From positions 1 through 11,218 of the forward strand of contig JABDJF010000184.1 in the NCBI GenBank assembly GCA_013002645.1: 11,218 nt of DNA, given 5' to 3'. Position 1 is the first letter of the stretch, and every line of letters starts with the position of its first letter. Below the pieces are notes generated by a model, which saw nothing but the letters and a program-made list of their open reading frames with translations, made no database searches and had not been told where the DNA came from. A program made the translations under genes and the position numbers. Shown piece by piece: positions 1 through 6,954 of the stretch. This DNA comes from Myxococcales bacterium. GTDB lineage: Bacteria > Myxococcota_A > Polyangia > Polyangiales > Houyiibacteriaceae.

Positions 1-11
1 CCCTAAGGCCC

Positions 12-321
12 TCAGCCGCCGAACGCCACGGGCATGCCGAATAGCCAACCATGCCCGTGCAGGATGCCGACGTAGACCACGGCCCCGGCCGTTACCAACA
101 AGAGATCCTGCCACCGAGGTGCGACCTTCAAAGAGCGCTTGGCCCATTCCGACGATTACCAGGATTAGGCCGGTGAGCGCGACGAGCGAGAAGAGACCCA
201 TGTAAGGCCCCGCGCCCAGCCGCTCCCGGAGCCCGCTTCGGACCGTCGAGAACGACGGAAGAAGGTGAGCCCCAATGAAAACCAAGACGCCTGCGACCAA
301 GAGAGCCATCGACGCAAGCAT
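12..321 (-). pseudogene. Decayed NnrU-family membrane protein gene with its middle deleted
   Basis: Read on the minus strand from ATG at 321 (or the in-frame ATG at 309), the product starts MALLVAGVLVFIGAHLLPSF and continues through a second membrane helix ending LILVIVGMGQA. These match the first two helices of NnrU-family proteins, roughly 190-230 residue membrane proteins tied to nitric-oxide/denitrification gene sets. After about position 135-150 the frame becomes meaningless, but the next frame reads WQDLLLVTAGAVVYVGILHG and then HGWLFGMPVAFGG before a TGA at 12-14, which looks like the last NnrU helix. The central helices and the conserved HP/H-x-x-NG region are not present in any frame. 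I infer an internal deletion of about 270-300 bases that also shifted the frame. The gene is therefore probably dead. Its 5' end lies inside the leader of the acyltransferase gene, head-to-head. Confidence 0.72.
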
Positions 322-432
322 ACTTGTCCCTGAATACGACGGGAAACAGATTCTCTCGGACGCTGACGCCGCAAACGCTCTTGGCCGCCTATCACGCCCG
401 GTGTACGTTGGCGTTCCCCACACCCTTTTTTC

Positions 433-436
433 GGAG
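433..436 (+). promoter_or_regulatory. Shine-Dalgarno site fixing the acyltransferase start
   Basis: GGAG lies 6 bases before the ATG at 443. No comparable site precedes the in-frame ATG at 275, and residues encoded from 275 to 442 do not resemble any WS/DGAT N-terminus, so 443 is chosen. Confidence 0.7.
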
Positions 437-442
437 ATCCTG

Positions 443-2212
443 ATGCAACCCCTTTCCGGCATGGATGCCTCGTTCTTATACATGGAGGACCCGCGCACGC
501 CGATGCATGTCGGCAGCGTGTTGACCTTCGACGGCACCATCGAGTTCGAAGACTTCCGCGCGATGATCAAGTCCCGAATCCACCTCGTGCCGCGCATGAT
601 GCAGCGGCTGGTGATGGTCCCACTCGGGCTCGGCAAGCCGTACTGGGTCGAGGACCCCGACTTCAATCTCGATCGCCACCTGCAGCACATCGCGCTCCCG
701 AAGCCCGGTGATTGGCGCGCGCTTCGAAAGCTCGCGAGTCGCACGTTCGGTCTGCCTCTCGACCGTCGGCGTCCGCTCTGGGACATGGTGTTCGTCGAGG
801 GGCTCGACAAAGTTCCGCAGACGCCCCCCGGTTCCGTTGCGCTCATCAGCCGCGTCCACCATGCGGCGATCGATGGCGTCTCGGGCGCCGACATGATGAG
901 CATCTTGCTCGACATCACCAAGGAACCGCGCAGGGTCGACCCTCCGGCCCCGCGCGTGGTTCCTCCCGTGCCCAACGAGCTTCAGGTCTTGCGTCGCGTT
1001 GCCACGAAGATCGCCGGCAAACCCGCCCGCCTCCCGGCTCTCGTGCGAGACCTCGGCAACGTGCTCCGAGCGGGCAAGGAGGCCCGTATCAAAGGGCTCG
1101 AAGTGCCTCCTGCACCGTTTTCTGCGCCCGCGACTCCGCTCAACCGGGTCGTCTCGGACGAACGCTGCTGGAACACGGCGCTCCTCGAGTTCGATCGGGT
1201 TCGCGCGATCAAGCAAACGATGGGGTGCACGCTGAACGACGTGGTGCTCGCGATCTGCGCCGGGGCGCTTCGTCGTTACTTGATGGACAAGGGCGCTCTC
1301 CCGGCGGACCCCTTGGTCGCGTTCGTCCCCATCTCCACGCGCAGCAAGGACCAGCACGGTGACATGGGCAACCAGGTGTCGGGGATGTCGGTGCAGCTCG
1401 CAACGAACATCGCCGACCCAGTCGAACGTCTTCAATCGATCAAGCGATATACCAAGGGCGGCAAAGCGTACCAAAACGCCGTCGGAGCCGATACGATGGC
1501 CGACGTCTTCGAGTTCGTCCCGTTCGGTCTTGCCGGGCAGGCATCACGACTCTATTCGCGGTTTCGCGTCGCCGAACGTCACAAGCCGCCGTTCAACCTC
1601 GTCATCACCAATGTCCCCGGACCGCAGCGCGAGATGTATGTGGCCGGCCATCGCCTCCTGGCCACCATGGGGATGGCGCCGGTCATGGATGGCATGAGCC
1701 TGCTCATCACTGTCTTCAGCTACAATGGTTTGCTCTCGATCAGCCCGACCTCGTGCCCAGACGTGATGCCGGACATCGACACTTTTGCGCGCTACCTGAG
1801 AGAAGCCGCCAACGAGCTCGAGGCCGCGGTTCTTGCGCACCAGGCTCGGCACCCGCAGCCCGAAAAACCGCAACTCAAGGTCAACCCTGAGGAAACCGCC
1901 CTCTTCTTCGCACAGATGGGTGCGGCACTTCAGAAAGCCACCGCCGACTCAGAGGCCGGTGGCACCCTGCAATTTCAGGTCACGGGGGACAATGAGCAGG
2001 CTTGGATCGTCGATATTCCGAAGCGGTCGGTCACCGAGGGCACAGCCGAACAACCCGACGCCACGCTCACCATTCGCGACGAACACCTGGCGCTCATCAC
2101 GCGAGGCAAGCTCGACCCACAGACCGCGTTCGTCCAAGGCAAGCTCCGCGTCGCCGGAGACGTCCGCAAAGCCATCGAGTTCGGCGCGTTCCTACCGGGG
2201 GCGGCAGGGTAG
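443..2212 (+). CDS. WS/DGAT acyltransferase fused to a C-terminal SCP2 lipid-carrier domain
   Basis: The 589-residue product has the complete layout of a bifunctional wax ester synthase/diacylglycerol acyltransferase, which joins acyl-CoA to fatty alcohols or diacylglycerol to make storage lipid at the inner membrane. It begins MQPLSGMDASFLYMED, typical for the family. It has the PLW motif (residues 111-113), the catalytic HHAAIDG (139-145; His139-His140, Asp144), the ND motif NDVVLA (from 265) and NVPGP (390-394) in the C-terminal WS/DGAT domain. From about residue 478 to 589 follows an SCP2-type sterol-carrier domain, ending in the typical pattern of a low-activity-tolerated lipid pocket: LTIRDEHLALITRGKLDPQ, then a FVQGKLRVAGD stretch. 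Most WS/DGAT proteins are about 450-480 residues and stop before such a domain. The frame is also open back to 275, but that part overlaps the NnrU remnant and looks non-coding. The true acyl acceptor cannot be read from sequence; a specialised acyltransferase is possible. Confidence 0.93.
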   Translation: MQPLSGMDASFLYMEDPRTPMHVGSVLTFDGTIEFEDFRAMIKSRIHLVPRMMQRLVMVPLGLGKPYWVEDPDFNLDRHLQHIALPKPGDWRALRKLASRTFGLPLDRRRPLWDMVFVEGLDKVPQTPPGSVALISRVHHAAIDGVSGADMMSILLDITKEPRRVDPPAPRVVPPVPNELQVLRRVATKIAGKPARLPALVRDLGNVLRAGKEARIKGLEVPPAPFSAPATPLNRVVSDERCWNTALLEFDRVRAIKQTMGCTLNDVVLAICAGALRRYLMDKGALPADPLVAFVPISTRSKDQHGDMGNQVSGMSVQLATNIADPVERLQSIKRYTKGGKAYQNAVGADTMADVFEFVPFGLAGQASRLYSRFRVAERHKPPFNLVITNVPGPQREMYVAGHRLLATMGMAPVMDGMSLLITVFSYNGLLSISPTSCPDVMPDIDTFARYLREAANELEAAVLAHQARHPQPEKPQLKVNPEETALFFAQMGAALQKATADSEAGGTLQFQVTGDNEQAWIVDIPKRSVTEGTAEQPDATLTIRDEHLALITRGKLDPQTAFVQGKLRVAGDVRKAIEFGAFLPGAAG

Positions 2213-2230
2213 CTGCGACGTCATTCGCGA

Positions 2231-3409
2231 CTAGCGCTCCTTCATTTTGCGAACCCAGTCGTCGGCGATCGACTTTGCTGCATCACGACCACCGAGCCCA
2301 AACGCGAGCGCGGCGGCAACTGCGACGCTGCCCAGGGTGAAACCAAACGCCATGCTGACGATGTTGTCCGCGAGCCCCATGGCCTTGAGGCCCATCGCGA
2401 GAACCAAGCCGAGGATTGCAATTCGGGCGATGTTGGCGAGCCCGGGGCTTCCGTGTTTGGTCAGCTTCTCGTAGGCCAAGGTGCCGAGGAAGTTGCCGAT
2501 GATCAGGATGAGACCGCCAATGAGCAAGCCGGCGCCGAACTCCAGCACCGAGGTGAACACATCCGAGATCACATCGATCTGCAACACGTTCACGGCTGCG
2601 ACCGCGGCTGCCAACATGGAGAAGAACATGATGGCCATGTCGACGAGCCGCGTCGGAGTAAACGACTCGGTGAACAGGCCGTCGATGCCGATCTTCTCGG
2701 GTAGCGCATCGAACTTCATGCCTTCCAAGAGGCCATTGAGGACGAAAACCACGAACTTGGCCGCCACGTAGACCACTAGGAGGATGATGGCGGCGCCCAC
2801 GATGTTCGGGACGGCGGCCATGAGCTTTTCAATCATGTTTGACGCGGGGACCGAAATCGCGGGGATGTCCAGCACCCCGAGCGCAGAGACGATGACCGGC
2901 AGCAGGACCACGGCGAATACCAGGGCTCGACCGAACTTGGCGATGCTGATCTCTTCGTTCCCTGTGCGCTCCGCCACACGTTCGTCCACTTTCTCCAACG
3001 CAACGCCTGCCAACTGCGCCAGGACTTTGGCGATGATCCAGCCCGCGTAGGTGATGACTCCCGCACCGATGATGTTGGGCACCGCGGCCGCGAACTTGCT
3101 TGCCATCGACTTCAGCGGATCGAGAACGTTGGTCAGCCCGAAGTGCTCGAGCACCGCGATCAGGACGAAGATCGTGAGCACTGCTTTCACCAACGAGACG
3201 GTTGGCGAAACGAAATCGGTGACGCTACCGTCGTCGCGCGTGCGGTGCAGCGCAGGAATCCGCGTGAGCAGCCTCTTCAACAGGTCCGAGACGAGCCTGA
3301 CGACGAAGAGACCGACGATGAGTATCGCGAGCCCCAGCAACGCATGGCCTAGGGCGCTAGATCCGGCCGGACCGAGGACCTCGGTGAGTCTATTGGTCAA
3401 TTCCTCCAT
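2231..3409 (-). CDS. Conserved-TM-helix, mechanosensitive-channel-like membrane protein
   Basis: This 392-residue, strongly hydrophobic protein has a membrane helix near residues 20-45 and three repeats of the conserved TM-helix type (about 102-133, 192-227 and 284-316). Each repeat has an amphipathic lead followed by a P-N-I-(I/V)-G-A-like turn, for example AAVPNIIGAGVITYAGWIIA and AAVPNIVGAAIILLVVYVAA. Near the end (353-376) FGFTLGSVAVAAALAFGLGG resembles the pore-lining helix of MscS-type channels. The protein stops about 16 residues later, so the usual MscS cytoplasmic beta domain is absent. Proteins of this kind (CmpX-like) are inner-membrane and are linked to osmotic or envelope stress, but transport by this one is inferred. 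AGGAG at 3420-3424 sits 10 bases before the ATG. Its stop is only 18 bases from the stop of the convergent acyltransferase gene, with no terminator hairpin visible between them. Confidence 0.88.
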   Translation of the reverse strand: MEELTNRLTEVLGPAGSSALGHALLGLAILIVGLFVVRLVSDLLKRLLTRIPALHRTRDDGSVTDFVSPTVSLVKAVLTIFVLIAVLEHFGLTNVLDPLKSMASKFAAAVPNIIGAGVITYAGWIIAKVLAQLAGVALEKVDERVAERTGNEEISIAKFGRALVFAVVLLPVIVSALGVLDIPAISVPASNMIEKLMAAVPNIVGAAIILLVVYVAAKFVVFVLNGLLEGMKFDALPEKIGIDGLFTESFTPTRLVDMAIMFFSMLAAAVAAVNVLQIDVISDVFTSVLEFGAGLLIGGLILIIGNFLGTLAYEKLTKHGSPGLANIARIAILGLVLAMGLKAMGLADNIVSMAFGFTLGSVAVAAALAFGLGGRDAAKSIADDWVRKMKER

Positions 3410-3857
3410 GACATTCCGTCTCCTTTCGAACGCTCTTCTCGACGTTCATCTGTGGGTGGCCGTCTACGCGCGGACTCCAGCGTCCTCTAACCCCCCAATC
3501 CCGTTGACCTTGTACACATGGTCTTCTCCTTTGAACAGGGGGCGGGCTCAGAGAGCCGACTCCTATGACGCGGCGCGAGGCCACCGAGAATCGTCGCGCG
3601 CAGAAAGCCTTCAAAACACAGGGGGTTCCTCGTGCGCGACATAGACGAACGAACAGCCGATTGCTTCACCTTTTTTCTTGGTGATCACCCATTCGGCGGA
3701 GACAGACAGACGCAACCGACATTGAACCGGACACACTCCGACGCAGCGCGGGACCGGTCCGTGGGTTTGTTCCGAATATGATTGTAGGATATCGACTGAA
3801 TGGGCCCGTCCGGCCTTCACCGGATTCACCAAAATGGCCGCAAGAGAGGAACGAACG
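3410..3857. other. Divergent intergenic region with two short palindromes
   Basis: This 448-base gap holds the leaders of the divergent channel and binding-protein genes. Short open frames here lack recognisable domains, Shine-Dalgarno sites or coding-like composition. Two perfect 10-base palindromes, GGTGATCACC (3680-3689) and GGACCGGTCC (3751-3760), and a small hairpin GGCTC-AGA-GAGCC (3545-3557) are visible. A TATGAT hexamer at 3777-3782 resembles a -10 box, but no convincing -35 box lies 16-18 bases upstream. Palindromes this short are expected by chance in a gap of this size. Confidence 0.5.
3846..3850 (+). promoter_or_regulatory. Shine-Dalgarno site fixing the binding-protein start
   Basis: GAGGA ends 7 bases before the ATG at 3858. 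The alternative in-frame ATG at 3834 lies upstream of this site and would encode eight extra residues (MAAREERT) whose codons include the site. Confidence 0.65.
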
Positions 3858-5210
3858 ATGAGACCTTCCGGTGGTGCGCCGAGGGCTGCGTCGCCAGCCG
3901 TCTGGCTCGTTGCCGTGCTCGCCTTCGCGACGACTTCGATGCTCGTCGCTTCGCTCCAGGCCGAAGGCGGCGCGACAGAGATCGTATTCGCGTCGGGTTC
4001 GGACGACACCGGCACTGTACAACGCCTCGTCGACGCTTTTAACGAGTCCAACCGTGGAGCGATCCACGTGACATGGCGCGAGATGGGTCCGGAGAGCGAC
4101 GCCCACCGGCGGCAGCTCGTAAAGGAGCTCTCGTCCGGGTCCGGTGGGGTCGACCTGATCGCGAGCGACGTCATTTGGACGGCCGAGTTCGCAAAGAAGC
4201 GTTGGGTCGAGGACCTGAGCCGGCGCTTCTATGATGCCTACGACCGTGATTCCTTTCTCGCGCCGGCCCTCGGGTCCGCGACCTATCGTCTTCGCATTCG
4301 GGGAGTCCCCTGGTACACGGACGCCGGTTTGCTGTTCTACCGAAAGGACAAGCTCGCCCAGAGCGGCTTCGCCGCCCCACCAAAGACATGGGAAGAGCTC
4401 GCTCGCATGGCGGGCAAGGTCATGAAGGATACGGGCACCCGCTACGGTTTCGTATTCCAGGGCGCCGAGTACGAAGGCGGCGCGGTCAACGCTGCCGAGT
4501 TCATCTGGAGTGCCGGCGGAGACTTGATGACGGGCCGGCTCACGGTCACCGGGGCCGTGCTGCCCGGAGTGACCGAGACGGATTCGGTTCTGGTCGGCAG
4601 CGAGGCGGCGGCGAGGGGGCTCGACATCGCACGCAAGCTCGTAGCCGAAAAAGTCTCGCCAGCGGCGGTTGCGAGCTTCCGGGAACGAGAGGCCCTCGAA
4701 GCCTTCGTCGCCGGAGATGCCATCTTCCTCCGGAGCTGGCCTTACGTCTACGGCGTCTTGCGGCGTGCGGGCTTCACAGCCGACCAGTTTGGGGTGGCGC
4801 CCCTGCCGGCGGCGGCGGCGGGTGGTCGCAGCGCGAGTTGTCTCGGTGGCTGGAACCTGATGATCAACGCCAGCTCGAGCAAGTCTGAACGAGACGCTGC
4901 GTGGAAGCTCATCCGCTATCTCACCGCCCCGGCTCAGCAGAAACGCCAGGCCCGGGAGGCCGGATTGCTGCCGATTCTCCGAGAGCTCTACGACGATCCA
5001 AATCTGGTCAAGGAGGTCCCGGTGATTGGTCTCGGCAAGCAGGTCCTCACCTCCCAGTTGCACGCCCGCCCGATATCCCCGTTCTACAGCGAGATCTCGG
5101 CCAAAATCGCCCGCGCGTTCAACCAAACGCTGAAAGGCAAGCTCACCGGCGCAGAGGCTGCGCAGATCCTGGACAAAGACCTTAGGGCGATCGTCCGGCG
5201 CAATCGCTAG
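3858..5210 (+). CDS. ABC transporter sugar-binding protein (family 1 solute-binding), orphan
   Basis: The 450-residue product is a periplasmic extracellular solute-binding protein of the sugar-binding family 1. An N-terminal hydrophobic segment (about residues 13-33) ends in a signal-peptidase I-like site after LQA (residue 35). There is no lipobox cysteine, so the mature protein should be soluble in the periplasm. The fold is indicated by an early strand EIVFASGSDDTGTVQRLVDAF, by GVPWYTDAGLLFYRKDK (149-165), a hallmark of sugar-binding proteins such as those for trehalose or maltose, by TWEELARMA, and by a late GGWNLMINASSSK plus a helix ending in AAWKLIRYLTAPAQQKRQA. Aromatic residues that could stack on a sugar (Trp, Tyr) lie in the 150s. 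No permease or ATPase gene is in the window; the flanking genes point the other way or are unrelated. The ligand is unknown. Confidence 0.92.
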   Translation: MRPSGGAPRAASPAVWLVAVLAFATTSMLVASLQAEGGATEIVFASGSDDTGTVQRLVDAFNESNRGAIHVTWREMGPESDAHRRQLVKELSSGSGGVDLIASDVIWTAEFAKKRWVEDLSRRFYDAYDRDSFLAPALGSATYRLRIRGVPWYTDAGLLFYRKDKLAQSGFAAPPKTWEELARMAGKVMKDTGTRYGFVFQGAEYEGGAVNAAEFIWSAGGDLMTGRLTVTGAVLPGVTETDSVLVGSEAAARGLDIARKLVAEKVSPAAVASFREREALEAFVAGDAIFLRSWPYVYGVLRRAGFTADQFGVAPLPAAAAGGRSASCLGGWNLMINASSSKSERDAAWKLIRYLTAPAQQKRQAREAGLLPILRELYDDPNLVKEVPVIGLGKQVLTSQLHARPISPFYSEISAKIARAFNQTLKGKLTGAEAAQILDKDLRAIVRRNR

Positions 5211-5215
5211 CTACC

Positions 5216-5284
5216 GAGCGCGACGAAACGATGACCGTAGACCGCCTGGTCTCCAGCGAGGGGCAGCAGATAGGCTCGTCGCTC
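5216..5284. terminator. Possible bidirectional terminator between convergent genes
   Basis: Between the convergent stops, GAGC-GC-GACGA (5216-5226) can pair with TCGTCGCTC (5276-5284) with a two-base bulge. Inside it is a second small hairpin, AGACC-GCCT-GGTCT (5239-5252). There is no clear T-run on the plus side, so this is a weak call; a stem that overlaps the stop codon of the minus gene could still slow converging polymerases. Confidence 0.25.
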
Positions 5285-6938
5285 AGGGTGCAATCTTTTT
5301 CTTGATCGCCTTTGCGACGGGTGCTGGGACGCTGCCGAGCGCGCTCAGCATGTGCGGCAGCGCTTTGAGTTTCAGGCCTTCGTACTCGCTCGGCACAACC
5401 GCCTCGATCAAGAACGGGCCACGCGTCTCGAACGCGTCCTTTAGGGCTGCGGCGAAGTCCTCGGCCTTTGCGGCCCGTCGTGCCGGTACGCCCATGCCTT
5501 GGGCCATCGACACGAAGTCGAGCGCGGGTTCCGACAGGTCCAACTGCGCCTTGGCCTCCGGGCCGATCTTCTCTGCCCCTACCCGCTCGAGCTCGATGTT
5601 GAGAATTCCGTACGAGCGGTTGTTGAAGATGACGGTGGTCACATTGAGACCCTCGGCCGCGATCGTCCATAGCGCCTGAATCGTGTACATGGCGGAGCCG
5701 TCGCCGACGAGCGCCAGCACGGGGCGGTCTGGCGAGGCCACCGCTGCTCCCAAGGCTACGGGCAGGCCTTGTCCGATCGCGCCGCCGGTCAAGGTCAGCA
5801 CGTCATGCCTAGGCGCCCCGGCAGTGGACACCGGCAGCTTGATGCCGGAGGTTTGCGATTCGTCGGAGATGATCGCGTTTGCAGGCAACAAGGCACCAAT
5901 CGCCTGACACGCCTTGGCCGCGTTGAGTTTGCCTTTCGGCAAGTTCGGACGCCCGGCTCCCTGCAGCTTGGGCGCGGTGCCTAAGGCGCCGACGGCCTCG
6001 ACGAGCGCCTGCAACGAGGCCAGCGCATCTTCATGAGGCTCCGCCAATGTGTGCGCCGTGCAATCGTCCGGCACCAAGTAGCTCTTCTTGCCGGGGTACG
6101 CGAAGAACGACACGGGCGCCTTGGCATCCACCAGCACCAAGTGGTCGTAGCCGCTGAGCTGTACAGAAGCCAGCTCGGCGAGATACGCAATGCGCTCGAC
6201 TGCAGGCAGCCCTTCGCCTCGCTCTAGTCGTGTCGGAAAGACTTCACAGAAGAGCGTGGCGCCCGTGTGCTCGGCGATCTGCGATGCCGCACGCAGCCCC
6301 TCCTCGCGGAGCACCCGATTGCCCAACAGCAACGCAACCTTCTTACGTGACTTCTTGATGACCTCGGCGATCGCTTGCACTGTCGCGTCCGAGGCCGGCG
6401 GCACTTGCACAGGCTCCTGCGCTGGTGCGGGCTCGGCGCCCTCGTTCCAAGACACATCTGCGGGCAAGATGAGCGTGGCGATTTGCGAGGGTGGGCCTTT
6501 GGCGACCGCCACGGCCTCGACCGCATCGGCGGCAAGTCGACTCGTTTCAGGCGTGGTCTTGAACCACGTAGAAACATTCTTCGCGACCGTCTCGATGTCC
6601 GACTGCAGCTGCGCGTCGTATTGGGTGTGATAGGTCGCGTGATCTCCGATGATGTTGACCATGGGCACACGTGCCTTGCGCGCGTTGTGCAGGTTTGCCA
6701 GCGCGTTGCCGAGTCCACATCCGAGATGCAACAGAGTCGCGGCCGGCTTGCCCGCCATGCGCGCGTATCCGTCGGCCGCCCCAGAGGCCACGCCCTCGAA
6801 CAGGCACAGGACCCCTCGCATGTCCGCGCCGTCGAGCGCGGCCACGAAGTGCATCTCCGAAGTGCCGGGATTGGTGAAACAGGTGTCAACGCCGGCGTTG
6901 ACGAGAGTCTGAATCAAAGCGTGTGCGCCATTGCCCAT
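5283..6938 (-). CDS. Thiamine-diphosphate enzyme, acetolactate synthase large-subunit-like
   Basis: The 551-residue product has the three-domain layout of ThDP-dependent decarboxylase/synthase enzymes. The N-terminal domain carries CFTNPGTSEMHFVAALD and the catalytic glutamate Glu48 in LFEGVASGAADGYARMAGKP. The central domain spans roughly 185-310. The C-terminal domain has the cofactor motif GDG (412-414), 24 intervening residues, then NN (439-440), the canonical GDG-x24-NN spacing for the diphosphate-bound metal. It is often labelled acetolactate synthase, but no small regulatory subunit (IlvN/IlvH) gene is adjacent and the family also includes benzoylformate and phosphonopyruvate decarboxylase-like proteins, so the substrate is open. 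It starts 16 bases after the stop of the upstream lipoprotein gene with no strong Shine-Dalgarno site, which suggests co-transcription and perhaps coupled translation. Its neighbour on the 3' side is convergent. Confidence 0.92.
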   Translation of the reverse strand: MGNGAHALIQTLVNAGVDTCFTNPGTSEMHFVAALDGADMRGVLCLFEGVASGAADGYARMAGKPAATLLHLGCGLGNALANLHNARKARVPMVNIIGDHATYHTQYDAQLQSDIETVAKNVSTWFKTTPETSRLAADAVEAVAVAKGPPSQIATLILPADVSWNEGAEPAPAQEPVQVPPASDATVQAIAEVIKKSRKKVALLLGNRVLREEGLRAASQIAEHTGATLFCEVFPTRLERGEGLPAVERIAYLAELASVQLSGYDHLVLVDAKAPVSFFAYPGKKSYLVPDDCTAHTLAEPHEDALASLQALVEAVGALGTAPKLQGAGRPNLPKGKLNAAKACQAIGALLPANAIISDESQTSGIKLPVSTAGAPRHDVLTLTGGAIGQGLPVALGAAVASPDRPVLALVGDGSAMYTIQALWTIAAEGLNVTTVIFNNRSYGILNIELERVGAEKIGPEAKAQLDLSEPALDFVSMAQGMGVPARRAAKAEDFAAALKDAFETRGPFLIEAVVPSEYEGLKLKALPHMLSALGSVPAPVAKAIKKKIAP

Positions 6939-6954
6939 GGTCCGCGCGACAGTA

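Noticed and set aside
275..442. N-terminal extension of the acyltransferase (56 residues from ATG 275)
   Set aside because: It overlaps the NnrU remnant on the other strand, has no Shine-Dalgarno site and does not resemble WS/DGAT N-termini; ATG 443 with GGAG fits much better.
476..1474. Minus-strand open frame opposite the acyltransferase (332 residues)
   Set aside because: Antisense shadow rich in Arg, His and Asp with no motif; the plus strand has all WS/DGAT motifs.
3680..3760. Two perfect 10-base palindromes as a regulator-binding pair
   Set aside because: They differ in sequence, and roughly one such palindrome per kilobase is expected by chance; no promoter boxes match.
3666..5126. 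Long minus-strand open frame opposite the sugar-binding gene (486 residues)
   Set aside because: It is the antisense shadow of a well-supported plus-strand gene; its composition is Arg/Gly/Pro-rich without domains.
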